Source of the DNA: Hexactinellida sp. DTS-2022
Taxonomy: Eukaryota; Porifera; Hexactinellida
Length of the DNA: 64,000 nt
Reading direction: 5' to 3'
Assembly: GCA_028753945.1 (NCBI GenBank)
Contig: JAPNXP010000009.1
Span: 3,348,001-3,412,000, forward strand
Positions 11,290 through 22,311 of this stretch are shown piece after piece (the first letter of the stretch is position 1; every line of letters begins with the position of its first letter). Under the pieces are notes generated by a model, which worked only from the letters and a program-made list of their open reading frames with translations, was not told where the DNA came from and searched no databases. The position numbers were made by a program, and so were the translations under genes.

Positions 11290-12060
11290 TAAATGGCAAA
11301 TTTACTTCTTACCAAATGGTGCATCAAGCCAATTTTTAACCTTACTAATAGCTATGTTGACATTTATCTCATCACGAAATTCCTCACAAACCTTCACAAG
11401 GATAGGCCAGATAGAGATATAACTGTCCAAACAGTCTGTCAATATATTCCATCAGATTTCCAGCGGAATTACAAGTGATTTACCCCCAGCATGCTTGTAT
11501 CTAGCTGCAGATAGATAGATATTTCTAATATATTAACTATCTGGACAACTTGCTCCTTTACCCCAGGAATCTGCACATCTTGTGCTAATAGATTTAATTT
11601 AACAAATGAGCAGAGCATCCACACTTCAAAACATCGTTAGGTTACATGTTTCGTAACTCTCTTCTCATTTTAGCTATATTCACTGCATTGTCACTGACAA
11701 CTAAACGTACCTGACAATTAAAATTTCCTCGCAAGAAGTAATAGCATTTGCAGCAAGTTATACTAGAACTATGGCTATGTACCGAGGTGTCGATGGTAAC
11801 CGTAAGAAATGTTTCTCCTTTATTAGTTGTATCACTGACACAAACGATAGGTTCATTGTGCTTCCAATGATAGGGTCACTGTCTTATTTTCCAAGGTTTT
11901 TTTGCATATAGCCAAGAGTAATCCTTGTATACTATCTAATAGTTAATTACCTACATCATGGCGATTAGGTGGTATTCACCCTGGACGAAGCATCTTTTAT
12001 TAGTTTGATAGATATTCTGGGTGTTCATCAGCTACAAGAGGTGTGTTTGTTGCATAAATA
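11290..12060 (-). pseudogene. Decayed hAT transposase fragment
   Basis: Minus-strand reading gives NEPIVCVSDTTNKGETF, then VTIDTSVHSHSS, then VRLVVSDNAVNIAKMRREL, a stop, and NDVLKCGCSAHLLN...LAQDVQIPGVKEQV. The SDNAxNxxKMRR block followed by CSAHLLN matches the mid-domain of hAT transposases (DUF659-like region): an Asp-centred strand, then a Cys-x-x-His helix. Several stops and frame changes break it. Sequence near 11290-11480 may be the distal part. No TIRs were found. Confidence 0.65.
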
Positions 12061-12406
12061 TAGCTTGCAATCTGGATCATTGGAGGATTTAGGGGGGGAA
12101 CGTGCCCCCCCTTGAAAAGATTGCCAATAAATAGTTACAAAATGAGGTGATACAACCAAATAATATTTTTTGTAGACTAAGCAGCATCCAAGAAGGCTAC
12201 AATTTAGTCTTTCTTAAAAATAATGATAATTAGAAAAGTTTATCTAAATATTTTATCTGAGTGTGGTAGTTTAATTGGCTGACCATCCCTTGCATCTCGT
12301 TTCTGCAAAGTTTACATCTTGCCTTACAGCCAGCAATTCCTTCAACCTCAAATCGAGCAAAGTATAACAAAATATTATCCTATTACATTCCTGCCATGCA
12401 AGATAT

Positions 12407-12623
12407 TTACCGTATTATTCGAATAGTAGCCTAGGCGATTATGTTTTTAGGCCATTTTCTGACGAATACAATTTATTTAGTATTTTCGGTTGATAATCGT
12501 TTTTATTAGATAAAGAAATTTACTCAGGGTACCAGTGGTAAATTTGTATTTGATAATTTGTAGGGGGGGCTATTATTGGAGGTAGGCGATTATTCGAATA
12601 GGGGCTATTATTAGAAAGTACCA
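12407..12623. mobile_element. MITE with TTCGAATA/GGCGATTA termini
   Basis: The left end TTACCGTATTATTCGAATAG and inner GGCGATTATG pair with GGCGATTATTCGAATAGG and AGAAAGTACC at the right. About 217 bp, non-coding. The TACCGTATT start resembles the MITE at 53829-54092. Confidence 0.6.
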
Positions 12624-12769
12624 ATCATCACCAAATCACACATATGCTTACTCATTGTCAAAATATTACCTCAACATGAGTTACATGACAATACAAAAAA
12701 TACAGTTAAAAACTCGTTTATTTTTAAAAAAATTAGTAGTTTTCTCCTTCGCGAGGCAAGAAGTGCCGA

Positions 12770-12830
12770 GTGTAAAACACAACAACCGCAAAGCGGTTAT
12801 TGTGTGGAGTGCGACACGTCGCGAACGAAC
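12770..12830 (+). repeat. Helitron 3'-end-like hairpin
   Basis: ACAACCGCAAAGCGGTTATTGTG forms a hairpin like the one before the CTAG end of Helitron family A, followed by a diverged GCGACACGTCGCG box. No CTAG terminus follows at the expected place. Likely an old Helitron end just outside the Harbinger insertion. Confidence 0.4.
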
Positions 12831-12947
12831 GAGGAATCCTATTATAATCAATGTTAGAAGTAGAGTATGGAATCCGGGGGCCTTATTAACTAAAATTATT
12901 AAGTCTAATTCTTAGAATTTTGCTTAACTTAAAGTAAATTCTTAGAA

Positions 12948-13461
12948 TCTATACTATTAAAACACAAGCCTGTATATGTGGGTGGGTGTATATATTTGTT
13001 TGTATGTTACGAGTTGATTGAAGAAAGTGGACCGTTTCCAAATGTGATTTTTGGCATATAGGGGTAACTTTTGGTACGCGCCAACAAATTGAAGTTTCCA
13101 CTCAAAATTTCTCACACCTCCACAAGTTATGACGTCATTGTCACATTTCGAGAACTCTGAAAATTCACTTAATCGCACACAATTCGCGCCCTTTAAGAGA
13201 GAAAAACCTGAGAATTTAATAGAACATGTACATTAATGATGCAGACACGTTGGTCACACCAGATCGCCACTATGCTAACTCATTATCACATGACTTAATC
13301 ATTAAAATTTCACATTGTTAAATTTGACTATTAGGCCTATTTACGCTATATAATCAATATTAGGAGTTTATAAACCACACACCAACCGCGAACACATTTC
13401 GAGAACGTTGGTGTGTGGTTGTGTTCTGCCGCGAAGCGACCTAGCAAGCGATGCGCGCTAG
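12948..13461 (+). mobile_element. Helitron family A, complete non-autonomous copy
   Basis: Starts TCTATACTATTAAAACACAA after an A, and ends GCGATGCGCGCTAG before a T: the Helitron A/T target rule with 5' TC and 3' CTAG. The hairpin ACCAACCGCG...CGTTGGTGTG lies about 50-70 bases before the end. 514 bp and non-coding. It is inserted in the left subterminal repeats of the Harbinger element. Relatives lie at 17005-19863, 20831-21525 and 22312-22586. Confidence 0.9.
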
Positions 13462-14086
13462 TTAGACTAATTCTTAGAATAATTCTTAGAATTTCCCAGC
13501 ACTTAAGTCTAATTCTTAGAACTTATGAAAGTGGTATTTACTAAAATTATTAAGTCTAATTCTTAGAATTTTGCTTTAATTTAAGTACATTCTTAGAATT
13601 AGAATTAATTCTTAGAATAATTCTAAGAATTCGAACAATTCTAAGATAAGTATTAAGTGAGGTGAAGAAGACACTTAACTTAAAATTTAGTCTACTTTTC
13701 CATGAGGTTATATGAAATATGCATTTATTTACAAAGAAGCTCGTTAATTACTTAAGAGAATAAGTTTGATTATCATATCAACATGTTGAATAACCGCAGC
13801 ATAGAACTAGTTGAACCTACATAACAACTATATTTAGATACTATTTCATGAGGTCACTCTAAATTGTATTATGACATCAATAAATGTATTTATGTAATTA
13901 GTATTTATCATATATTTTGAATGGTAAGTGTTGTATCTCAACTAAGACAATACAGTCAATATTATTTGAGTGACGTCCTGCAAAAATATACGTGATCTAT
14001 GCTATGTTATCCATTTGCGTATATTATCATCTTTAGTTATAAGTATAAATATTAAGAATATGATAATTAATTATGATAATCGCATT

Positions 14087-14826
14087 ATGACCACTGAAAA
14101 ATCTAAAACTCGTTCAAAGAATTTACTCAGGAGGAGATTATGTCACTCGTGGATCTCATTCATGATCAAAAATCGAAATTGTTCTGCGCTCTAACATCAA
14201 CTCTGACCGTCGGTGATAAGAACAAAATATGGGCAGAAATTTCAGGGAGCTGTCTGAATTACATGGGAATGTAAGAACAAGAGATGATATCATGAAAAAA
14301 TGGTACAATACTCTAACAAAACATAAGCCTCGTATTGCAGATAAGTTAGCATCAGCAAGAAAAACTGGAGGAGGTCCTGCAGATGCTGATTTAAATGAAA
14401 TTGAAGCTAAAATTAGTAGCATCAAAGGGAAGGAAGCTTTTGAAGGCATTCAATCGGGTATCAATCTCTCTCTTGAATCTCAGTGTGCAGATGATGAAAC
14501 TGAAAGGATGGTGATGAGCCAATTCCCTTTGAAGAGATTGAGGAAATAAAGTTTTTCCAACCAGCCCCAAGGAAACGTCATCGTTTGGAAAATGATGAAT
14601 TGGAATCGAACAAATGTGCAAATTTTAGAGAAAGAAGATAAGAAGTTGGAGATTTTGACTAACATCGATTTTAAGCTAGAACGACTTGAGGGTAAATTTG
14701 ATCGACTTATCCAGATTATGCAAACATACAGCTGCGGATCAATCAAAGATAATTTCTCTTCTGATGGCTCAGACTATGCCCCCTCTTCCACATTTTCAGA
14801 CATTGCCCCCTTCATTTCCTACTTCT
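14087..14826 (+). pseudogene. Harbinger Myb/SANT-like DNA-binding protein, frameshifted
   Basis: Begins MTTEKSKTRSK. After a frame change it reads EFTQEEIMSLVDLIHD, later NKIWAEISG. After another shift it continues in the open stretch 14229-14549 with RTRDDIMKKWYNTLTKHKP and KTGGGPADADLNEIEAKI. Tryptophan-spaced helices followed by a TGGGP motif are typical of the Myb/SANT-like accessory proteins of PIF/Harbinger elements. After 14549 the sense continues in a further frame with a coiled-coil-like tail (LEILTNIDFKLERLEGKFDR). In the family this protein binds the element ends and helps bring the transposase to the nucleus. At least three frameshifts make it inactive. Confidence 0.75.
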
Positions 14827-14957
14827 AATTTGTCTTCATTGCCTCATTACTTTGCAAGTCAAGATTAGGAATCCTTAAAAGAATTATGTTACAAGTAAAT
14901 TAGAGCCTAATTCATTAGTCTGTTCAGTTATTTAATTAAACTTCTTAAGATCTTATA

Positions 14958-16062
14958 TCATGTGAAATAGTTTATAATTATATTTTCTCGAACTAAAATC
15001 CCATTATCTGAATGTTCAGTGTAGTCTGTTTCGGTGTGGGGTATGTCACTTTCCAAGTTTTCAATATCAATTTGAAGACTGCAATCAATACAAAAATTAT
15101 GAAGTATCATGGAAGATAATATTAGGTTGCAAACCCTCTCTGGGCTATAACACAAACTGCCACCAGTCTTGTCCATTGACCTCCATCTGCTCTTCCATAT
15201 TCCAAAGGTACATTCAATTGTCTTTCGAGTCTTCAGGAATGAACGGTTATACCTTCTTTCGCGAGGTGTAACAGGAGATAGCAACGGAGTCATTAAATTT
15301 TGGCGTAATGGATAACCACTATCGCCGATAAACCAACCATCAATAATTGGAATTTCTTTATTGGCGATCTTCTGATTGATTCCTGATTGCCTCCATATGA
15401 ACGCGTCATGTGTGCTACCTGGCCACTTCACAACTACATCAATAAACTTGAAAACATCATCACATATCGCTTGGACGTTAATTGAATGATAACTTTTACG
15501 GTTAACATAAATTGCTTCGTTGGTGGTAGGTGCAACAATTGGGATGTGTGAGCCATCAATGCAACCTAATACTTTAGAAAACCCGAACTTTTCCATAAAT
15601 CCATGCTGCATACTCATCTGTCTAGCAGGAGTTGGAAACTGTATATACTCTTTCGCAATTGAGCACAATGCATCTGTTATACCTCTAACACAGTTTGACA
15701 CAGAAGGCTGGGAAATTCCATGAGTTGATGCAACCACAGTTTGAAAACTACCCGTACTAGAAACTGAAGAGTGACCGCTAATTGAGTTGTCACCGAAATT
15801 GAATGAGATCGGCTTGTAGATCGAGACATGAAGTCTCGATTTTATCATGCAATTCTAAGAACAATTCTCTTCTGATTCTATGACGAGCAATAAACTCTAC
15901 ATCTGGGTACGCATCAAGAGGGTTTAACCTGTCACGAAATATTCTCTGGCGACGTAAACTGCCTATTTCCATCTCCAAAAGAACAAAAAGCGAGGCCATG
16001 AGTTTATAGATTAATACACAAATGAGAAATGCAATGAATATCTTTTGGATTGGATGAGGCAA
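14958..16062 (-). pseudogene. HARBI1-like Harbinger transposase
   Basis: The main minus-strand frame (14958-15848, 296 codons) contains the DDE_4-type nuclease. It shows SQPSVSNCVRGITDAL (helix-turn-helix-like), KVLGCIDGSHIPI (first Asp, residue 98), WPGSTHDAFIW, WFIGDSGYPL (Asp 176), then KTIECTFGIWKSRWR (Glu 212) and SMILHNFCID. Asp 176 and Glu 212 are spaced as in the family. The N-terminal part (about 15790-16062) reads RRQRIFRDRLNPLDAYPDVEF, a typical HARBI1 start, in another frame. One frameshift near 15800-15850 therefore separates N-terminus from catalytic domain. It shares the element with the Myb-like gene, whose 3' end faces it. Confidence 0.88.
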
Positions 16063-16423
16063 TTTATTTCATTTGATATATGAACTATTAAGATTTAATA
16101 TTCTATTATGTGCATATATTTATCGAAAAGTGATTAGAGTCGAATGACTTGGAATAAATTTTTTATTACAATCAATAGCAAGAATAAATCAAGTAGAATT
16201 AGCCAATTCTAAGAAATATTCTTATTTGATTTATCCAATTCTAAGAATAATTCTTAGAATTGGCTAATTCTAAGAATTAATCTTAGAATCCGTTAAGTAT
16301 AGCCAAGTTAAGAATTCTTAATGAAGACTAAGAATATTACATGAATTCTTAGAATTATTCTTAGAAATACACTTAGAATTAAGTTAAGAATAATTCTTAG
16401 AATTTTAGTTAATAAGGCCCCGG

Positions 16424-17004
16424 ATATTATCCGAATATTAATTCGATCACTATTATCCGATATTCGGATAATGATTAGTCGGATATCCGCCTGATATAAT
16501 TAAGAAAGTTAAATGTGTGAATATTTTCTATGGAATCATGTGGTACCATTGATCCAATAATATTTTGATAAGATTAAACTACTTTCACAGTCATTGACGT
16601 GCTTCAATCGTCAGATAATAATTGTTTTTTTAAACACCTAATAGATGCTCAACATATGCATAGATACTAGATACTTATGGCAGCCACTTCATGGATATCG
16701 TTTAAAATTGACTTAAAATAAAAATGTTATGACGTTTAGAACTACCGTATAGCAATATATTTAAAGTAATTTAGAGTAATTTAAACAGCCGCCAACAAAC
16801 TATAAGAAGCATATTTTGCTAGAATAGAATTCCTGTTTTTCAAATACTTTTGCGCTGGTCAGTGTATTACGAGACAAATAACTAACTGGGCTAATATTGC
16901 AACGTGCACTGCTAATAAACGGATATCCGAATCGCTAAATGATGAAATACTATCCGGCATTCGGATATTACGAATGAAGGATAATTCAAAACCCGTTAGA
17001 AATG
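16424..17004. repeat. CGGATATCCGA-rich non-coding stretch
   Basis: Words such as ATTATCCGAATATTAATTCG, ATCCGATATTCGGATAATG and ACGGATATCCGAATCG mark both ends of this segment, which suggests a MITE interrupted at its left end by the Harbinger element. The exact termini are not resolved. No coding content. Confidence 0.45.
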
Positions 17005-17609
17005 TATAAACCTCACACCTCGCCAAGTTATAACGTCATTGTCACATTTTGAGAAGCATGAAAATTCACATAATCGCACATAATTCGTTCCCTCTAAGAG
17101 AAAAATACTGAAAATTTAATAGATTATGCACATTAATTAATAATTAGTCAGGTCGCTTAACATCGATTTCGGGAAACGCTGGACAAAAGCATCAAAGTTT
17201 TTATACGTTATCTATGTGACCCCGGCGTCCAATTTTTTCGCGGCCCCACGACGACGGATACATTTTCGATTTGTTTGAAAAATTTGTAAAATTGCGGCTC
17301 TCTACTAAATCGCCGGTATTACCCCGAACGGCAACTTTCCAAAATCAACTCTGGTCTACTTTTAGAGACCAGATTCGTTGCCCACATTAAATTCCCCGTC
17401 GTTTAAGGGGTCACTGGCCCATAGTTTATCACTAGCAACGAAATAATGTCTCAGGAATGTGACAACAATCCTTTCTCAAAATTTGTCTTAAACCTATCGA
17501 GTGACTCCTTGTTCGACTCCCAACAGCTATCTGAGTCTAGTTATAAACATAGTGACTCTCTAGATCGTTATTTGATGATGTTTACGACAATTTCCTTAGT
17601 TATCATTAC

Positions 17610-18125
17610 CAGGGAATGAAAAGTTCACAAACGAAGTTATTGAACTTGAACTGAACGAACTGAACGTAGGGCTTTTAAGGGATTCACGGTGAACTAATGC
17701 CAACGGTTTCCGAACGGCAATTGACGAACTGGATTGAACGAACGGAATTGAACGACTGAACTGAATTAATCTAAATTATAAATATAGATCCATTAAATAT
17801 AATAGGTGACTGCAAAAGTGCTAATTCCGGACATCCCTAGTGGACTCATGTCTCTTAGCTTAGATTCTAGCTTCTTAACTTGAACTTCAAAAACAGCTTG
17901 GAGGATGGAACAGTCTATCAAAAACGGAATAGTTCGACCCACGCTCTGTACACTGAACGAACTGAACTAAACGGATTGAACGAACGCGGGTTAGCCCGTG
18001 AACCAACTGGACGAACGCTGACGGAGCTGAAGTTAATAGGTGAAATTGAACGAACTGAACGTGCGTCAATTTGAGATGAATTGAATTGCGTCAATTCAGT
18101 CCGTTCGTGAACCTTTCATTCCCTG
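17610..18125. mobile_element. MITE with CAGGGAATGAAA ends and GAACGAACTGAAC repeats
   Basis: Left end CAGGGAATGAAAAGTTCAC pairs with GTGAACCTTTCATTCCCTG. The interior is full of GAACGAACTGAACG-type words on both strands, giving a low-complexity, self-complementary body. 516 bp. Flanks (TATCATTAC/TATTCATTAC) are similar but not a clean TSD. Nested in the 17144-18711 element. Confidence 0.7.
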
Positions 18126-18139
18126 TATTCATTACAGTA

Positions 18140-18200
18140 TATTCTCTCTAATAGTCCACCAGTGGGTAAAAGGACCCAGGTGGACTATTAGAGAACATGG
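18140..18200. repeat. Palindrome TCTAATAGTCCACC
   Basis: CTCTAATAGTCCACC faces GGTGGACTATTAGAG around a short GGGTAAAAGGACCC loop region. The ATTACAGTATATTC just before it suggests a remnant of another TA-flanked MITE. Confidence 0.5.
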
Positions 18201-18877
18201 ACCATTAAAGAATTTAGCCTTAGTAACATCAAATATACATACAGTCAACTCCCGTTATAACCAAGTCGGATATAACGAAGTACCTGCTTATAACGGTGTC
18301 ACTATGTTTATAGCTAGACTCAGATAGCTGTTGGGAGTCGAACAAGGGGTCACTCGGTAGGTTTAGGACTAATTTTGAGAAAGGAATGTCGTCACATTCC
18401 TGAGACATCATTGCGCTCCTAGGGATAAACTATGGGCAAGTGACACCTTAAACGACGGGTAATTTCATGTTGACAACGAATATGGTCTTTAAAAGTAGAC
18501 CAGAGTTGGTTTTGGAAAGTTGCCGTTCGGGGTATTACCGGCGATTTAGTATAGAGCCGCAATTTTTCAAAGTCCAAGACAACATCGAAAATCTATCTGT
18601 TCGTCGTGGGGCCTCGAAAAATTTGGATCCCGGGGTCATAAAGATAACGTATAAAAAATTTGGTGCTTTTGTCCAGCGTTTCCCGAAATCGATGTTAAGC
18701 GACCTGACTAAATGCGGAGATGGTGCGAGCACCAGATTATCAATATGCTTACTCATTATCGCATGATGACGTAGTGACTTAGATTTGACTATTTCAAACT
18801 TATTTACGCTTTATAATCAATGTTGGAAGCAGTTCTCGACAAAATGAAATTTTGATGGTGGCTAATTAAGCCACCAC

Positions 18878-19524
18878 CAGGGGCGCCGGAACTCATTTGT
18901 ATCAGGGTGGGTATACTTCCCGATATACATAAAATTAAATATTTTTTCAATAAGACTAATAACGAGAATACACGTTTTTTGTTTATAAGGAATACCTTTA
19001 TAAGGAACTCCAGGCTGAGATAGAATTCATTATTACATTTACGTACATATAATTTATTTCTAAATTTACTAAAATTATTTCTATAAGATTAATTCAATAT
19101 TGTCAAATAGAAACGTTACAATGTTAATTAAGCCCAAAAAATTATGGAACTGATAAGGAACTTTGAGGCTGAAATTGACAAAATAAAAAGGGAACTTTAG
19201 CCTGAAATTTGAATTAGTGTTCGTTATACAAAAAACGCGTAACTAAAAGAAATTATATATAATCATTAATTAGAAACTTCCAGAGGGGTTATAGATAACA
19301 TATACTTGTTATACATTCTGAATGTCTATGAACTTACAAAAATTTGGATACAAATTATGAACAAATCTAAAACAAAATTGGATCTTGGATAACAGCAATT
19401 ACTTTGCTCAATTGAATAAAAATATTGATTGGAATATTGAGCATTAACAGGGTGGGTTAAACCTACCCTAAATAATTTAGGGTGGGTCCACACCCACCCT
19501 TCCACCCCACTTTCGGCGCCCCTG
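18878..19524. mobile_element. hAT-type MITE (GCCACCAC target duplication)
   Basis: Left end CAGGGGCGCCGGAACTC pairs with TTTCGGCGCCCCTG at the right. TSD GCCACCAC is exact at 18870-18877 and 19525-19532. Subterminal CAGGGTGGGTATAC/CCCACCCT words also pair. It carries a further element at 18971-19239. Confidence 0.9.
18971..19239. mobile_element. MITE derived from the pogo-like element, TA target
   Basis: Starts CACGTTTTTTGTTTATAAGG and ends TCGTTATACAAAAAACGCG, with TA on both sides. Inner words ATAAGGAACTCCAGGCTGAG and ATAAGGAACTTTGAGGCTGA are the same as at the ends of the 2.8-kb elements at 30169-32929 and 49297-52084. It is therefore an internally deleted derivative that those transposases could have mobilised. 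It is the innermost of four levels. Confidence 0.85.
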
Positions 19525-19913
19525 GCCACCACCACACTTTTTCTGGTGGCTAAAGAATGATTAATGGCCGGTTTAACAAACCACTGATGGCTTGACAAAC
19601 TTATGATGCCGGAATAAGAACAATACTATTAATAACAAATAATGCAATGAACAATATAGTCAACACAACATCAAATAATTCCACAATTTTTGATGGATTA
19701 GTTAAGCCACCAAAGATAAAATTTGGTGGCCTAAAATGGATTTTTGGTGGCTAACGCCACCAAACCACCTAATATGTCGAGCACTGGTTGGAAGTATATA
19801 TACCACACATTAACTGCGAAGCGGTTGATGTGTGTTGTTGTGTTCTGCCGCAAAACGCACTAGAAAGTAATAATATTAGTAAGTAGAAATTACTTCCCGG
19901 CATTTAAGAAAAC

Positions 19914-20329
19914 AAGGCTGGATTTGGTTAACCGGTTAACCGTTGCTGACATCGGTTAACGGCTAGAGATTTTATTAACCAGTTAGCCGGTCTGTTGAAT
20001 AACAGGAGAGTTATTGGGAAATTAATGTATATAGTTTTAAATTTTTTGAATTTTTTCAGAATATGTAGTCCTAACCCATTTCTCATCACCACTTAATAAA
20101 ATTTATTGGACAACATTGATTTAATTTACCTAAAGCACGAAATGTATCAGTTAATATACTTATGCAGTTATACTTTATACAGCCGAGTCTTATTCTGTAG
20201 TATAATCAAATTTTTATAAAGGATTTATTGTATTGAGTAGGATGGGCGGTTAGTCGGTTAACCGGTTAACCTTGGCGAGAAATCGAATTGTAACCGTAGC
20301 CTCAGATCGGTTAGCCAACCCCACCTTTG
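19914..20329. mobile_element. hAT-like MITE with GGTTAACCGGTTAACC ends
   Basis: Left AAGGCTGGATTTGGTTAACC pairs with GGTTAGCCAACCCCACCTTTG. TSD AAGAAAAC is exact at 19906-19913 and 20330-20337. Tandem GGTTAACC words occur near each end. 416 bp, non-coding. Confidence 0.8.
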
Positions 20330-20337
20330 AAGAAAAC

Positions 20338-20830
20338 AAGCAGTTGAAATAATTTTAGATAATCGACACCACTCAGTTCTTTGGTAAGACAGTTTAATCT
20401 CAGATCCACTGAAATTTACAAAGTCCAAAAAGTAACATTAATGTAAGCGCTTTCTATCAGTTAGTTGACCTATCCTGCAATCACTGAAACTCCTCTTAAA
20501 ATGGAATTAACAGACGTAGAACTTCGCATTACATGAATTAATCTGCTTGAATTCCAACCTTATCCTTGTCAAATCAAGTCGTAGAACACTGGGTTCAGGA
20601 AGTACCAAAGCAAGTCTTAATTAGGCGCATGGGTCATCACGACGGCACCAGAGTGTACTTAGCAAAGCAAATTCAATTCAAGAACTTAAGGAATTGCATA
20701 TTTAAGAAATTTTATATTTATCACCTAAATCACTAGCAAACCTTTAGCTGAAAACAATAAAATAAATTTATTACTTGTAGGAAATCGATTCAATAATTGA
20801 AATTTGAAAGTTTGCAATTTTATATTCTTA
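20338..20830. other. No gene seen
   Basis: Non-coding stretch between a MITE and a Helitron. I see no reading frame with recognisable motifs and no repeat shared with the rest of the window. Confidence 0.5.
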
Positions 20831-21525
20831 CCAGTGCGCTTCGCTTGCTAGGTCTCTTCGCGGCAGAACACAACCACATACCAACCGCTACGCGGTTGGT
20901 GTGTGGTTTATATACTCCTAATATTGATTACAAAGCGTAAATAGGCCTAAATCGGGTGTGTGCAACCTCTTTTAACCCTGGGCCGCATTGTGCTTCTCAG
21001 ATCTGTCAATAATGTCACAAAATTCTAATAATTGTCACAAGGTCACATATGTGTTCCTAGTGTGAGATCTGTGATTCTTCAGGATTGCTTCGCGGGCCGC
21101 AGCACAGAGCGTTACGGGCCGCAGGTTGCACACCCCTAGCCTAAATAGTCAAATTTAACAATGTGAAATTTTAATGATTACGTCATCATGCGATAATGAG
21201 TATGCATATTGACAATCTGGTGTGACCAACGTGTGCGCATCATTAATGTCCATGTTCTATTAAATTTTCAGATTTTTATCTCTGAGGGCGGGAATTATGT
21301 GCGGTTATGTGAATTTTAAGGCTCTCGAAATGTGACAATGACGTCATAACTTGTCGAGGTGTGAGAATTTTGAGTGGAAACCTCAACTTGTTTGCGGGTG
21401 CCAAAAATCTCATTTGGAAACCGTCCACTTTATTCAATCAACTCGGAACATACAAACAAATATATATACTGCACACTTATATATATATATATATATCACC
21501 CAGCCTTGTGTTTTAATAGTATAGA
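20831..21525 (-). mobile_element. Helitron family A with nested MITE
   Basis: On the minus strand it begins TCTATACTATTAAAACACAA and ends CGAAGCGCACTGG (CTGG fits CTRR), between A and T. The 3' hairpin ACCAACCGCGTAGCGGTTGG is perfect apart from the loop. A TATATA run lies near the 5' end. A small element at 20953-21138 interrupts it. Confidence 0.88.
20953..21138. mobile_element. hAT-type MITE in Helitron (GCCTAAAT duplication)
   Basis: Left end CGGGTGTGTGCAACCTC pairs with GCAGGTTGCACACCCCTA. TSD GCCTAAAT is exact at 20945-20952 and 21139-21146. The body has GGGCCGC words near both ends. 186 bp. Removing it restores the Helitron body sequence seen in sister copies. Confidence 0.88.
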
Positions 21526-22311
21526 TTTAGTGTAAAATTTCGAGCAATTCTAGTTGTTTTAAAAGACATTATTTTAGGAACAAATTTCCTGACAACGCAG
21601 GAATGTGACAACATTCCATCCTCCATTTAGCTAATTCGTAATTTGAATGACCCATTATCTTCCTTTCAAAGTTAACCGAGTTCACTATGCATAGTCCGAT
21701 GCTAATTGAAATAGGGAAAAATTATCGGTTCTGCTCAATTCCTAATATAGAGGGTTGGATTAGACAGGTTCTACTGTATCTGGATGTAGTGAAAACTCAC
21801 CAATAATGTAAAATTAATTTCTGAAAAAATGGCATGATCAAAATAACTTCCAGCTTAGGGCTAAATTAGGCCCGTTCCAATCTCTTAGTTTATTATGCAA
21901 TTTTATATAGTCAATGCTGTGTATTACTAGATATAACTGGAATTAGCTCTCAAACTGTAATATTTTGCATTCCACAGCAGTTTTAGTGAATGGCTTCAAT
22001 TTATCATCAATGTAAATGACATTAACATAGGCTATACTACGTATTTATTCTAGTATACTTCTGTGGTTGTATAATAAGTGATTAAACAATGTAATATAGT
22101 TTTGCTGAATTAATTGCTATCGAGCCACGAATTTTAGAGTGATCCTATTGATTATTCTTCCCATTCTACAGTGATGACATAATGGAATATTTAATATTTC
22201 TAGCTTTGTAAGCATTTTTTGATATTGTTCAATCTATTTCTTACTTTCTATCAGCGATATAGGTAAAAGCTCTTCGTGACTCAGTAACTATCTACCGTAT
22301 TTTATATTCAA
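21526..22311. other. No gene seen
   Basis: Non-coding sequence between two family A Helitrons. It may be intronic to the sugar kinase gene downstream, but no splice-supported exon is visible. Confidence 0.4.

Larger units (their letters stand above)
12878..16420. mobile_element. PIF/Harbinger transposon
   Basis: Left end GGGCCTTATTAACTAAAATT pairs with AATTTTAGTTAATAAGGCCC at the right. The flanking bases are CGG on both sides, a possible 3-bp TSD, unlike the usual TWA of the superfamily. Subterminal arrays of AATTCTTAGAATT occur at both ends (about 12905-13660 and 16195-16410). Between them are the two expected genes: a Myb/SANT-like protein on the plus strand and a HARBI1-like transposase on the minus strand, in convergent arrangement. 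A small Helitron (12948-13461) interrupts the left subterminal region. Length is 3.5 kb. Confidence 0.88.
17144..18711. mobile_element. Long-inverted-repeat element with about 440-bp arms
   Basis: The left arm (17144 to about 17590) starts TTAGTCAGGTCGCTTAACAT. The right arm (about 18275-18711) ends ATGTTAAGCGACCTGACTAA. Both share GGTATTACC next to GAACGGCAACTTTCC in reverse complement, plus CTCAGGAATGTGAC. It lies in a family A Helitron. Its centre holds a second element (17610-18125) and small palindromes. No transposase is seen; open frames in the arms differ between arms and have no motifs. Confidence 0.72.
18830..19786. mobile_element. hAT-type MITE (GTTGGAAG target duplication)
   Basis: Left end CAGTTCTCGACA pairs with TGTCGAGCACTG. 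The 8-bp TSD GTTGGAAG is exact at 18822-18829 and 19787-19794. Subterminal GGTGGCTAATTAAGCCACCA words repeat at both ends. It sits in the family A Helitron and carries a second element at 18878-19524. Confidence 0.9.
17005..19863 (+). mobile_element. Helitron family A, 5'-truncated, interrupted by nested elements
   Basis: Body words of family A (CCAAGTTATAACGTCATTGTC, ATAATCGCACATAATTCG) begin at 17005. They resume at 18712-18829 (CTCATTATCGCATGATGACG) and again at 19795-19863, which ends with the AACTGCGAAGCGGTTGATG hairpin and CTAG. Two large inserts separate the pieces: an inverted-repeat element (17144-18711) and a hAT-type MITE (18830-19786). The base after CTAG is A rather than T, perhaps a later change. 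Confidence 0.78.

Noticed and set aside
17880-18074. Frame rich in Glu/Arg/Thr at 17.9 kb
   Set aside because: It is the translation of GAACGAACTGAAC repeats of a MITE and is also open on the opposite strand.
18467-18766. 99-codon frame in the arm of the 17144-18711 inverted repeat
   Set aside because: The other arm does not keep the frame, and no motif is present; it reads through the element end into Helitron sequence.
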